A stretch of DNA of 40,127 nt from Gemmatimonadales bacterium. GTDB lineage: Bacteria > Gemmatimonadota > Gemmatimonadetes > Gemmatimonadales > GWC2-71-9. Under the pieces are notes generated by a model. The model was given only the letters and a program-made list of their open reading frames with translations, did not search any database and had not been told where the DNA came from. A program made the position numbers and the translations under genes. Each line of letters starts with the position of its first letter. Position 1 is the first letter of the stretch. The stretch spans positions 1 through 40,127 of the forward strand of contig JAICUF010000012.1 of NCBI GenBank assembly GCA_025935995.1. The letters run 5' to 3'. Positions 31,433-40,001 of this stretch are shown piece by piece.

Positions 31433-31945
31433 GTGGACGATCTCGAGCAGCTCTATCAGACGACGTACACGGCCGTGGTCCGCTTCCTCTACCGCAAAGT
31501 CTGGGATGCCGACCGCGCCGAGGATCTCGCGCAGGAAGTCTTCGTGCGGGCGCTCGCGCATCGACCCGAGAAACCGAGGGCCTGGGTGTTCGCGGTGGCC
31601 GCGAACCTGGCGCGGGATGAGGCGCGCGCCGCCATTCGCCGGAAGCGCCACCTTACTCTGATGACCAACGATCCCGACCAGGCGCCTGCGCCCGCCATGG
31701 CGCCGGACGACCAGGTCGAGCGCGACGAGCGGCTCACTGCCGTCCACGACGCACTCGAGACGCTGACCCCGCGCGATCGCGAGGTTCTGCTCCTCTGGGA
31801 CGCCGGACTCAGCTATCCCGAAATTGCCGCGCAGACGGGGCTCGCCGTCGGCGCCGTCGGGACGACGCTCGCCCGGGCCCGCAAGCGACTCGTCGACGCC
31901 TACGACCGCCAGCACAGCAAGCGAGACCATGCGGCACATTCCTGA
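31433..31945 (+). CDS. ECF-type RNA polymerase sigma factor
   Basis: 170 residues. Sigma region 2: LYQTTYTAVVRFLYRKVWDADRAEDLAQEVFVRAL, with the DxAEDLxQEVF core. Region 4: LETLTPRDREVLLLWDAGLSYPEIAAQTGLAVGAVGTTLARARKRL, a clear helix-turn-helix. GTG start at 31433 with CGGAG before it. Its end overlaps the anti-sigma gene by 17 bases, the normal arrangement for a regulated ECF sigma factor. No typical ECF GGAAC -35 was found upstream, so autoregulation cannot be shown. Confidence 0.92.
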   Translation: MDDLEQLYQTTYTAVVRFLYRKVWDADRAEDLAQEVFVRALAHRPEKPRAWVFAVAANLARDEARAAIRRKRHLTLMTNDPDQAPAPAMAPDDQVERDERLTAVHDALETLTPRDREVLLLWDAGLSYPEIAAQTGLAVGAVGTTLARARKRLVDAYDRQHSKRDHAAHS

Positions 31946-32927
31946 CGAAGAGCTGCACGCCTACCTCGACCAGGCGCTGAGCCGCGCCCAGTGCGTCGAG
32001 ATCGAGAGCCACCTGGCCGCCTGCCACGCATGCCGGGAGCTGCGGGACGGCATCGCGGCCCTGCGCGACCGGACCACGGCGCTCCTCGCCACGCTCGCCC
32101 CGCCGCGGCGCTTTCCGCCCACCCTCGACCAGCTGAGCGAGGAGGCGGCGGCCCGCTCCGCCCGGCGGCAGCACATCCGGCGCGCCGGCGTCTGGGCCGC
32201 GAGCCTCGCCGCCGCCGTCGCCCTCGGCTGGGGCGCCAATACCTACTTCTCTCCGCCGGCCCCCATGCGGGTCGCGTCGCCGGCCCATGTCCCGGCCCCG
32301 ATCGCGGAGGCCCCGGCCGACAGCGGCGTGCCGAACGTGGCCCTCCGGACCGACGACCGGCCCGCGCCCGACCCGTCCCGTTCCCGCGCGGCGACGCCGT
32401 CGGCCACGTCACCCGCGTCCGCCCCGCCCACCGCTTCCTCGTCCGCCCGCCGGCCCGAGCCGACCATCATCGAGCCGCCCCGCATCGAGGTCTCGACGGC
32501 GACGCTGCCCCCGATCGGATCGGATGGGGGACTGGGCGGCATCTGGCGCACGGTGTCGTGGGCCAGCGCGCGCAACGAGCGCGGCGATTCGGTTCCGCAT
32601 CTCGACGGGCTGCCGGTCGTCGAGGTGCAGGTCGGTCAGACGCAGCCCGGTGGCAACAAGTCGATCATGGTGGTTGCGCAGCAGCTCAAGTCGGGCCAGG
32701 TCATCCGGACGATCGAAGGACCGGCCGCGGATGTCTCCGAGCTGCTCGCCAATCGCTCGGGCTCGCCGTCGCCGTGGCCGACCCTGGAGGGCGCGGGGAT
32801 CTCCGGCGGCGACGGCGCGATGGCGCTCCGCCACGGCGACCGCATGCTGGCGATCACGGCACCGCTCTCCAACGATTCCCTGCGCGCCATGATCCGCCGC
32901 CTCAACGCGGAGATGCGGCAGAAGTAG
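31929..32927 (+). CDS. Zinc-finger anti-sigma factor with large periplasmic part
   Basis: 332 residues. The N-terminus has the ZAS motif HLAACHACREL (His, then CxxC) that holds zinc and binds the sigma factor. One membrane helix at about 80-100 (GVWAASLAAAVALGWGA), then a long Pro/Ser/Ala-rich linker (about 110-180) and a periplasmic domain of about 150 residues with WRTVSWASARNERGD, VEVQVGQTQPGG and MALRHGDRMLAI, not recognised. The linker plus sensor domain suggest release by proteolysis or by detecting envelope stress. ATG at 31929 overlaps the sigma gene. Confidence 0.88.
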   Translation: MRHIPDEELHAYLDQALSRAQCVEIESHLAACHACRELRDGIAALRDRTTALLATLAPPRRFPPTLDQLSEEAAARSARRQHIRRAGVWAASLAAAVALGWGANTYFSPPAPMRVASPAHVPAPIAEAPADSGVPNVALRTDDRPAPDPSRSRAATPSATSPASAPPTASSSARRPEPTIIEPPRIEVSTATLPPIGSDGGLGGIWRTVSWASARNERGDSVPHLDGLPVVEVQVGQTQPGGNKSIMVVAQQLKSGQVIRTIEGPAADVSELLANRSGSPSPWPTLEGAGISGGDGAMALRHGDRMLAITAPLSNDSLRAMIRRLNAEMRQK

Positions 32928-32949
32928 CCGTCCGGGAGGGGCACGACAG

Positions 32950-32981
32950 AACGGGGGACGCACAGCGTGCGTCCCCCGTTT
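32950..32981. terminator. Bidirectional terminator between anti-sigma gene and actF
   Basis: A perfect 14-base stem AACGGGGGACGCAC (32950-32963) with 32967-32980, three-base loop, then TT C G T rightward and a TT-type tail leftward. It serves both the rightward sigma/anti-sigma transcript and the leftward act operon. Confidence 0.78.
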
Positions 32982-33002
32982 CGTATCCCCGCGCCCGCCG
33001 CG

Positions 33003-34367
33003 CTACCGCTCGTGGTCCCGGCGGTCGATGGCGGCTTCCTGGAGCCAGTCCTTCGGCGGCTCCTCGTGATCGTACATGTCGGCGGCGTGATGGTGCGCCA
33101 CCTCGCGTCTGATCGTGATACCCGCCAGGCGGGGCGAGAGCATCGGGAACCGCCGCGCGAATAGCGCGTAGCTCAGGAGGAACAGGCCCGCGAAGACCAG
33201 CGTCGGCGCCAGCTCTGGCACGCCGAAGACCGGCCCCGGCGACGCGGTGACCGACGGAATGACGAGGAGATAGCGCTCGAGCCAGAGCGCGGCGAGGCTC
33301 ACGGAGGCGAAGAAGCCCAGCGTCACCCGCGTCTTCTTGGGCGCCACCCCGAGGAGGCCGACGAACGGTATGACGAACATGCCGAGCAGCACGGCGCGTC
33401 CCACCGGAAACCAGTGGCCCCACAGCCGCGCGAAGACGAAGCCGGTCTCCTCGGGAAGGTTGCCGTACCAGATCACGAGGTACTGGGCCCACATGAGGTA
33501 GGTCCAGAACACGGTGAACCCGAAGCACAGCTTGCCCAGATCGTGACGCTGCTTGGGCGACACGAGGTCGGCCACGCCCAAGTGGCTGGCGCCGAACATC
33601 ATGGTCAGCGCGAGCAGCATGTGGGCGCCGAGGAAGGAGCCCATGAAGTAGAAGCCGCCGAGCAGGTTCGAGAACCAGTGCGGCTGGAGCGCCATGATGC
33701 CGTCGAAGGCGATGATGGTCACGATGAGCGCGTAGAGCACCGCGTAGAGCGGGGCGAGGCGGTGGATCCTCGCTTCGTGCGCGGCGACGCCGAGCGGCGT
33801 CTCGTCGTACCCGCGGGCCCAGCGCTCGTAGAGCGAGCGACGCCCGCCGGTGACGGCGCCACGCACCGCCGCGAGGTCGGGAAGCAGGTCCGCCCGGATC
33901 AGCTTCCACCCGACCCAGGAGAGCAGCAGGAGGCCGCCGAACAGCCGGAGGAACATGAAGCCGTGCGAGAGCCAGAACGCCTTGCCCGGCTGGAGCGACG
34001 GCAGCTGCTCCGCCATCCGGCCGTAGATCGGCTCGTACCCCGCCGTGAAGATCAGAATCAGGGTGAGCAGCGAGATGGGAAGGAAGGCGACCGCCGCTTC
34101 GGCGAAGCGGATCATCATCCCCGACCACTTGGCATTGGTGATCTTCTGCGACGCCACGAAGGCAACGCTGCCGGTCGAGAGGCCGGTGAAGAAGAGCCAG
34201 TTCACCTGCACCATGTGCCACATGCGCGCATGGTCGGCCGGCCCGAGCCGGAACAGGATCAGGATCGCCCCCAGGATGGCGAGGCCCGCCCCGACGCCCA
34301 GGAAGAGATCGTAGCGGCCGGTGACGGAGCGCGCGATGAGGCGGGCGTCGAGGTCGCGGTCGCTCAT
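33003..34367 (-). CDS. actF: Alternative complex III subunit ActF (membrane quinone-side subunit)
   Basis: 454 residues, about 10 membrane helices, NrfD-like relative of ActC. ACIII oxidises quinol and passes electrons to a periplasmic carrier. Recognisable segments include MWHMVQVNWLFFTGLSTGSV, the paired helices around WFSNLLGGFYFMGSFLGAHM, and the cytoplasmic tail DMYDHEEPPKDWLQEAAIDR. ATG at 34367 overlaps the actE stop (ATGA). It is the last act gene in the operon, followed by the terminator at 32950. Confidence 0.88.
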   Translation of the reverse strand: MSDRDLDARLIARSVTGRYDLFLGVGAGLAILGAILILFRLGPADHARMWHMVQVNWLFFTGLSTGSVAFVASQKITNAKWSGMMIRFAEAAVAFLPISLLTLILIFTAGYEPIYGRMAEQLPSLQPGKAFWLSHGFMFLRLFGGLLLLSWVGWKLIRADLLPDLAAVRGAVTGGRRSLYERWARGYDETPLGVAAHEARIHRLAPLYAVLYALIVTIIAFDGIMALQPHWFSNLLGGFYFMGSFLGAHMLLALTMMFGASHLGVADLVSPKQRHDLGKLCFGFTVFWTYLMWAQYLVIWYGNLPEETGFVFARLWGHWFPVGRAVLLGMFVIPFVGLLGVAPKKTRVTLGFFASVSLAALWLERYLLVIPSVTASPGPVFGVPELAPTLVFAGLFLLSYALFARRFPMLSPRLAGITIRREVAHHHAADMYDHEEPPKDWLQEAAIDRRDHER

Positions 34368-35029
34368 CGCCCCTGCCCTCCGGCCGGCGCGGCGGAGTCG
34401 GCCGGCGCGGGTGCCCCGGCCTGCAGCTTCCGGACGTAGTTCACGACGGCCCAGCGGTCGTCGGGCCGCACGATCTTGTCGCCGTAGCGCGGCATGACGC
34501 CACGGCCGTAGCGGAGGATGCTGTAGATGTAGCCGTCGCTGTAGCCGCGCGCCTTGGCGGTGAGGAGCGAGGGGGCGCCCATAATGCGCACGATGCCGTT
34601 CCCTGCTCCCGCCGGCCCGTGGCAGACCGCGCAGTAGGTGTGAAAGAGAGTGTCGCCCCGCGCCTCGACGGTGGCGGGAATGTTCGGGAGCGCCGGGCCC
34701 GGACGGAAGCGCGTGCTGTCGGCAGTGCCGGCGCCGCCGGCGGCAAAGGGGTTCACCAGCCGGTCGGCGGTCGCCGGGTTGTTCGCCCGGAACTCGGCGC
34801 CCCAGTCCGGCTCGCCGCCGGTGATGGGCACCGCGCCGGCCGGCGTGTAGCGCGGGATGTCCGCCCGCTGGTAGGGATGAATCGACTTCTGCGCGATCAT
34901 GTGGTCGAACCAGGGAATCGCGTGCATCAGGTCGTCCGGCGAGGGCACCCGGTTGTACCACGTCTCGCACCCTGCCGTCCCGAGCGCGAGCACGGCGAGG
35001 AGGAGGAGCCGCGGGTCAGGCCGCCGCAT
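34364..35029 (-). CDS. actE: Alternative complex III subunit ActE (monoheme cytochrome c)
   Basis: 221 residues. Lipoprotein signal with LGTAGC. One heme site, CAVCH, in TYCAVCHGPAGAGNG, and the axial Met in RYGRGVMPRYGDK. The N-terminal half has the ACIII pattern WYNRVPSPDDLMHAIPWFDHM. As a lipid-anchored periplasmic cytochrome it is the likely exit point for electrons to the oxidase or to a copper carrier. Overlaps actD by 14 bases and actF by four. Confidence 0.93.
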   Translation of the reverse strand: MRRPDPRLLLLAVLALGTAGCETWYNRVPSPDDLMHAIPWFDHMIAQKSIHPYQRADIPRYTPAGAVPITGGEPDWGAEFRANNPATADRLVNPFAAGGAGTADSTRFRPGPALPNIPATVEARGDTLFHTYCAVCHGPAGAGNGIVRIMGAPSLLTAKARGYSDGYIYSILRYGRGVMPRYGDKIVRPDDRWAVVNYVRKLQAGAPAPADSAAPAGGQGR

Positions 35030-35546
35030 GCGTCACCTCCACGGCGCCGGCCTCGCGCAGCATCCGCTCGAGCGCCACGGCCTGGTTGGGCCGGGCGGCC
35101 ACGAAGACACCGATGCGGTCATCGGTGAAGCGCGGGTCGTAGGCGATCTTCCGGCCGGCCTTGAGCAGCGACAGCACCGCCACGCCGAAGAGCGTCGCCA
35201 GCGCGCCCACGAGGATGGTGAGCTCGAAGGCGATCACCACGTAGGGCGGAATCGATACGATCGGCTTCCCGCCCACGAGCACCGGCCAGTCCCGCGACAT
35301 CCAGATCGTCATGGCGAACCCGGCGGCGCACCCGGTGAGCCCGCCGACCAGGGTGAAGAGACGCACCGGGCTGCTGGTGTGGCCCATCGCCTCCTCGACT
35401 TCGTGGTTGGGACTCGCCGTGTAGACGGTGAGGTCGCGGTGCCCGCCCGAGCGGAGCGTCCGGATCGCGTCGGTGGCGGCGTCGATGTGCTCGAACGAGG
35501 CGAGCAGCCCCGGCACCACCGGCCGCTTCGGCAGCGGCAGCTTCAT
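35016..35546 (-). CDS. actD: Alternative complex III subunit ActD (DUF3341)
   Basis: 176 residues. Two membrane helices (about 70-92 and 102-125, FTLVGGLTGCAAGFAMTIW and ELTILVGALATLFGV) between cytoplasmic ends. The N-terminus VVPGLLASFEHIDAATDAIR is the ferredoxin-like ACIII DUF3341 pattern. ATG at 35546 overlaps the actC stop (ATGA). Structural subunit of the complex. Confidence 0.92.
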   Translation of the reverse strand: MKLPLPKRPVVPGLLASFEHIDAATDAIRTLRSGGHRDLTVYTASPNHEVEEAMGHTSSPVRLFTLVGGLTGCAAGFAMTIWMSRDWPVLVGGKPIVSIPPYVVIAFELTILVGALATLFGVAVLSLLKAGRKIAYDPRFTDDRIGVFVAARPNQAVALERMLREAGAVEVTHAAA

Positions 35547-36901
35547 GAGTGGTGTCCTCCCCCCGCCCGGCGGCGCGGCAGCGGGATCATCTCCTTGATC
35601 TCCTGGATCGCCACGATGGGGAAGGTGCGGGCGAAGAGCAGGAAGTACATCCCGAACCAGCCGAACGAGCCGGCGAGAATCCCCCAGTCGGCCCAGGTCG
35701 GGTTCAGCCGGTGGTCCCACGCCCACGGCATGTAGTCGTTGGCGAGCGACGAGGCAATGATCACGTAGCGCTCGAACCACATGCCGATGTTGATGAAGAT
35801 CGAGATGACGAAGAGCGCCGTCAGGTTGGTCCGAATCTTCCGGAACCAGAGGAGCTGCGACACGAAGGCGTTGCAGGTGATCATCGCCCAGCCGGCCCAC
35901 CAGTCGGGGCCGAACGGGCGGAGGTAGAACGTGGTCTGCTCGAAGGTGTTGCCGCTGTACCAGGCGACGAAGTACTCCATGCTGTACGCGTAGAACAGGA
36001 TGCACCCGGTCAGCAGGGTGAGCTTGGCCAGGTTGTCGAAGTGGTACTCCGTGATCATGTGCTCCAGCCGGAGCGCCTTCCGGAGCGGGATCAGCAGCGT
36101 GAGCACCATGCCGATGCCCGAGTAGATGGCGCCGGCCACGAAGTAGGGCGCGAAGATCGTTCCGTGCCAGCCCGGCACGATGCTCGACGCGAAGTCCCAC
36201 GACACGACCGAGTGGACCGACAGCACGAGCGGCGTGGCGAGCGCCGCCAGGTAGAGGTACGCCCGCGAGTAGTGGCGCCACTGGGTGTCGGTGCCCTGCC
36301 AGCCGAGCGAAAGCTGACCGTAGATGAACTTCCGCCAGCCGGTGGCCTTGTCGCGCACGGCGGCGACGTCGGGGATGAGCCCGAAGATGAGGAAGGTCGT
36401 CGACACCGTGAGGTAGGTCGAGATGGCGAAGACGTCCCACATGAGCGGCGACTTGAAGTTCGGCCAGAGGTAGCGCTGGTTGGGATAGGGCAGCAGCCAG
36501 TAGAAGACCCACTGCCGCCCGATGTGGATGATCGGGAAGAGGCCGGCCGTCATGACCGCGAAGACGGTCATCGCTTCGGTCGCGCGGTACACGGCCGTCC
36601 GCCAGGGCGAGCGGAAGAGATAGAGGATCGCCGAGATCAGCGTGCCGGCGTGCCCGATGCCGACCCAGAAGACGAAGGTGGTGATGTATACCGCCCACAT
36701 GACCGGGGGGGTGTAGCCGGCATGGCCCAGCCCGTCGTGGAGCAGGACGACGAAGGTGACGAGCCCGATCAGGAAGAGGCCGACCGCACCGAAGAGCGCC
36801 AGATAGTAGCCGCGGTTCGGCCGCTCCAGCGTCGCGATGACGTCACGGGTAACGTCGGCGTGCGTCTGGGTGATCGTGAAGTTCGGCGCGATGACCGCCA
36901 T
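35543..36901 (-). CDS. actC: Alternative complex III subunit ActC (NrfD-like, quinol site)
   Basis: 452 residues, about 10 membrane helices. NrfD-family signature with FWVGIGHAGTLISAILYLFR (helix 2), HIGRQWVFYWLLPYPNQR, and the charged residues within SLGWQGTDTQWRHYSRAY. ActC carries the quinol-binding site and proton path in ACIII. It begins three bases after the actB stop and overlaps actD, so the operon is continuous. Confidence 0.94.
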   Translation of the reverse strand: MAVIAPNFTITQTHADVTRDVIATLERPNRGYYLALFGAVGLFLIGLVTFVVLLHDGLGHAGYTPPVMWAVYITTFVFWVGIGHAGTLISAILYLFRSPWRTAVYRATEAMTVFAVMTAGLFPIIHIGRQWVFYWLLPYPNQRYLWPNFKSPLMWDVFAISTYLTVSTTFLIFGLIPDVAAVRDKATGWRKFIYGQLSLGWQGTDTQWRHYSRAYLYLAALATPLVLSVHSVVSWDFASSIVPGWHGTIFAPYFVAGAIYSGIGMVLTLLIPLRKALRLEHMITEYHFDNLAKLTLLTGCILFYAYSMEYFVAWYSGNTFEQTTFYLRPFGPDWWAGWAMITCNAFVSQLLWFRKIRTNLTALFVISIFINIGMWFERYVIIASSLANDYMPWAWDHRLNPTWADWGILAGSFGWFGMYFLLFARTFPIVAIQEIKEMIPLPRRRAGGGHHS

Positions 36902-36904
36902 GCG

Positions 36905-39900
36905 TTACGCCTCCGCCCCGTGCAGCACCTCGGCGAGGTACGTGATCGCCGGGCGCGTATTGGTTTCCTCGAGGATGTGGTAGCCGCGCGGGTCCTGGCG
37001 CAGCCGGGCGACCCGGCTCTCGGGGTCGCGCGCGTCGCCGAAGACGATCGCGTTCGACGGGCAGCTCTGCGCGCAGGCCGTCATGAACTCGCCGTCGCGG
37101 ATCGGCCGGTCCTCGAGCCGCGCCTCGTGCTGGGCCCGGCGAATCCGCTGGACGCACATGGTGCACTTCTCCATCACGCCGCGCGCGCGCACCGTCACGT
37201 CCGGATTCAGCTGCAGGTCGAGCGGCTCGGGGAAGGCCGTCTGGTTGTACTTGTACCAGTTGAAGTAGCGCACCTTGTACGGGCAGTTGTTGCCGCAGTA
37301 GCGCGTGCCGACGCAGCGGTTGTACACCTGGCCGTTCAGGCCGTCGGCGGTGTGGTAGGCCGCGTAGACGGGGCAGACCGGCTCGCAGGGCGCGTTCTCG
37401 CAGTGCTGGCAGAGCATCGGGACGAACCGCGCCTGAATGGGCGCGCCGGTGTCGCCGCCCCCCTCCCAGTAGCGCTCGATCCGCATCCAGCTCATCTCGC
37501 GCCCGCGCAGCACCTCGTCGTAGCCGACCGTGGGGATGTTGTTCTCGGCGTAGCACGCGGTGACGCAGGCGGAGCAACCGGTGCACTTCGCGAGATCAAT
37601 CGACATCCCCCAGCTCGGCTGCGCCACCGCGTAGTCGCCCAGCTTCCGCATCTCGATCTGGTCCTGCCGCCAGCCGCGGATCGCCTTCACCTCGGTCGTC
37701 GTGTGCTCTTCACCCTCGTGCACGCCCGCCGCCTCGAGGTACGCCTCGCGCACGGTGAGTCCCTTGGCGGCCGCCGCGAACGGCATCGCCTCCGCGAGGC
37801 CGCGGCCGAGCTGGCGGGGCGTGCCTTCCGTCGTGGCGACCGGCTTCCAGGTGTTCAGCTTCTCGATCCGGACACGGGTCGAGAGATAGCTCACGAAGGG
37901 CGCGTTGCCCGGCGCGCCGAGGAGGTCCAGCGCGTTCGCGCCGCGGCCGGTCGCGTAGCGGCCGTAGGCGGTGTGCCCGAAGCCGATCGGCATCGCCACC
38001 ACGCCGTCGTGCAGGCCCTCGTGGATCCAGACCGGCCCGGTCACGCTCCCGTGGGGCGACACCAGGCGGATCACTTCGCCCCGGCGGACGTCGAGCCGCG
38101 CGGCGGTCGCGGGGCTCACCTCGATCCACGAGTCCCAGGTGATCTTGGTGACCGGATCGGGGTTCTCGAGGAGCCACGGCCGGTTCGCGCCGCGGCCGTC
38201 GTACAGGAACGAATGCGGGTAGGGGGCGAAGACCCACTCGCCGTCGCCGTCGAACGCCGGCTTCGTGTACGTCACCGACGTAAGCGAGGCGGCGACGCCG
38301 GGCGCCGGCGTGGCCGGGCGTTCGGGGAAGACGCCCCCGCGCGCGAGCGCCGCGCGCCAGAAATCGTCGAAGGCGCCCCCGCCCTGCTCCGGCGCGAGTC
38401 CCTGCCACGCGGTCTTCAGGTAGTCCTGGAACGTGGGCGCCGTGAACCTGGCGAAGGCGCCACCCAGCTTCCGCCCCGCCTGGAGCAGCACGTCGCCCGT
38501 CGACACGCCGACGGTGGCGGGCGCGTCCGTCCAGGTGCCGACCATCCCGGTATGGGTGGCCTTGGGGACCGTGCCCATCGTCGGAAACACGGGCTCCATC
38601 ACGGGCTGCATGAGGCTGTAGACGCCGGCCAGCGGCCGCGCATCGTCCCAGCGCTCGAAGGCGTGCAGATTCGGAATGAGGAGATCGCAGAGCTCCGTCG
38701 TCTCGTCGTGCACGAGCGACGTCGAGACCTTGAACGGCACCTTCCGGAGCCGCGCGGCGAAGCCGGCGGAGGCGGGCAGCGTGAAGACGGGATTCGACTC
38801 GTGCACGAGGAGCACGCCCACCTGCCCCGCGTCCATCGCCGCCATGAGCTCGGCCATCGCCTGATAGCCGTCGGCCACGGGAAGGTCGGCCCCGAAGAGC
38901 ACGGTCTGGCCGACGTTGCCGGCGACGGCGTTGAGCACGTTCACGGCGGCGCACACCTCGGCGGCGTTCCGGTGCTGGCTCGCGATGCCGCCCGCGACCG
39001 CGAGACTCGGCTTCGCCGCGGCGAACTCGCGGGCGAGGCGCACGATCGTCGCGGCGGGGAGCCCCGTTTCCTTCGCCGCCATCTCGGGCGTGTACGCCGC
39101 GAGCGATCCGCCGAGCGCGCCCGCCCCGCCGGCGGCGCCGGCCACGACGTTGGCGAACGCCAGCGCCAGCGCGGCCTCGCTGCCGGGCGTGATGGCGTGC
39201 CATTCGTCGGCGTTCAGGCCGGTGAGGCTCGCCCGCGGGCCGAAATACACGTGCTTCGACATGCGGCCGTCGGCGAAGCCGTGCGACTCGGCGAAGCCGC
39301 GCTGGTTCGCCATCGGCGAAAGCCAGGTGTCGAGGAAATCCGCGCCGAACGACACGATGTACTGCGCCTTCCCGAAGTCGTGCGCCGGGAGCTCGTCGGT
39401 GCCGAACACCTGGCGATTGGCGATCCGGAGCGGCTCGTGGTCGAACGCCTCGTAGCGCGTCACCCGCCCGCCGGCCGCCCCGATCCACTCGGCCAGGAGA
39501 TCCGAGAAGGTGCCGCGGCCCGCGCCGGAGATCGCGGCGACGCGACGTCCCGCCTTCCCCACCTCCGCCGCCAGCCGGGCGATGGCGTCGTCCCACGTGA
39601 TCGGCTTGAGAGCGCCGCCGCTCCGGAGCATCGGCCCCCGGACGCGATCGGGGTTGTAGAGCGCCTGCAGCGACGCCTGGCCCCGCGCGCAAAGCTTCCC
39701 GCGATTGACGGGATGCTCCGGATTCCCCTCGACCTTGATGGCGCGGCCTTCGCGCGTCTTCACGTGGACGCCGCAGGCGCTCGCGCACTCGGTGCACGTC
39801 CCCGCATACCACGTGGGGACGCCCGGCACCTGATCCTCCGACTGCACCAGGTACGGAATGAGCTTCTCGGCCCGGCCGCTCGAGCAGCCCGACAGCGCGA

Positions 39901-39973
39901 GCGCGCCGCCGCCGGCCGCGCCGAGCACGGTGAGGAACTTGCGCCGATCGGGATTCTGGATGTCGTCGGACAT
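36905..39973 (-). CDS. actB: Alternative complex III subunit ActB (fused molybdopterin-like and Fe-S)
   Basis: 1022 residues. TAT signal RRKFLTVLGAAGGGALALSG with a lipobox-like end. The N-terminal ~740 residues have the molybdopterin oxidoreductase fold, with CTECASACGV and, 30 residues on, KLCARGQ, which would fit a [4Fe-4S] site. The C-terminal ~250 residues are a four-cluster ferredoxin part: CTGCSACVTACYAENN, CQHCENAPCEPVCPVY, RYCGNNCPYKVRYFN and KCTMCVQRIRRA...CAQSCPSNAI. Published ACIII structures show three [4Fe-4S] and one [3Fe-4S] in this part and no Mo in the first. Moves electrons from ActC to the cytochromes. Confidence 0.95.
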   Translation of the reverse strand: MSDDIQNPDRRKFLTVLGAAGGGALALSGCSSGRAEKLIPYLVQSEDQVPGVPTWYAGTCTECASACGVHVKTREGRAIKVEGNPEHPVNRGKLCARGQASLQALYNPDRVRGPMLRSGGALKPITWDDAIARLAAEVGKAGRRVAAISGAGRGTFSDLLAEWIGAAGGRVTRYEAFDHEPLRIANRQVFGTDELPAHDFGKAQYIVSFGADFLDTWLSPMANQRGFAESHGFADGRMSKHVYFGPRASLTGLNADEWHAITPGSEAALALAFANVVAGAAGGAGALGGSLAAYTPEMAAKETGLPAATIVRLAREFAAAKPSLAVAGGIASQHRNAAEVCAAVNVLNAVAGNVGQTVLFGADLPVADGYQAMAELMAAMDAGQVGVLLVHESNPVFTLPASAGFAARLRKVPFKVSTSLVHDETTELCDLLIPNLHAFERWDDARPLAGVYSLMQPVMEPVFPTMGTVPKATHTGMVGTWTDAPATVGVSTGDVLLQAGRKLGGAFARFTAPTFQDYLKTAWQGLAPEQGGGAFDDFWRAALARGGVFPERPATPAPGVAASLTSVTYTKPAFDGDGEWVFAPYPHSFLYDGRGANRPWLLENPDPVTKITWDSWIEVSPATAARLDVRRGEVIRLVSPHGSVTGPVWIHEGLHDGVVAMPIGFGHTAYGRYATGRGANALDLLGAPGNAPFVSYLSTRVRIEKLNTWKPVATTEGTPRQLGRGLAEAMPFAAAAKGLTVREAYLEAAGVHEGEEHTTTEVKAIRGWRQDQIEMRKLGDYAVAQPSWGMSIDLAKCTGCSACVTACYAENNIPTVGYDEVLRGREMSWMRIERYWEGGGDTGAPIQARFVPMLCQHCENAPCEPVCPVYAAYHTADGLNGQVYNRCVGTRYCGNNCPYKVRYFNWYKYNQTAFPEPLDLQLNPDVTVRARGVMEKCTMCVQRIRRAQHEARLEDRPIRDGEFMTACAQSCPSNAIVFGDARDPESRVARLRQDPRGYHILEETNTRPAITYLAEVLHGAEA

Positions 39974-40001
39974 CGGGGCTCCGGGAAAGGCTAAGAGCGG
40001 G

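Noticed and set aside
35549-39994. A 1481-residue rightward open frame across actB and actC
   Set aside because: It is antisense to two clear ACIII genes; its His/Arg/Glu-rich composition without domains is the usual shadow of high-GC coding sequence.
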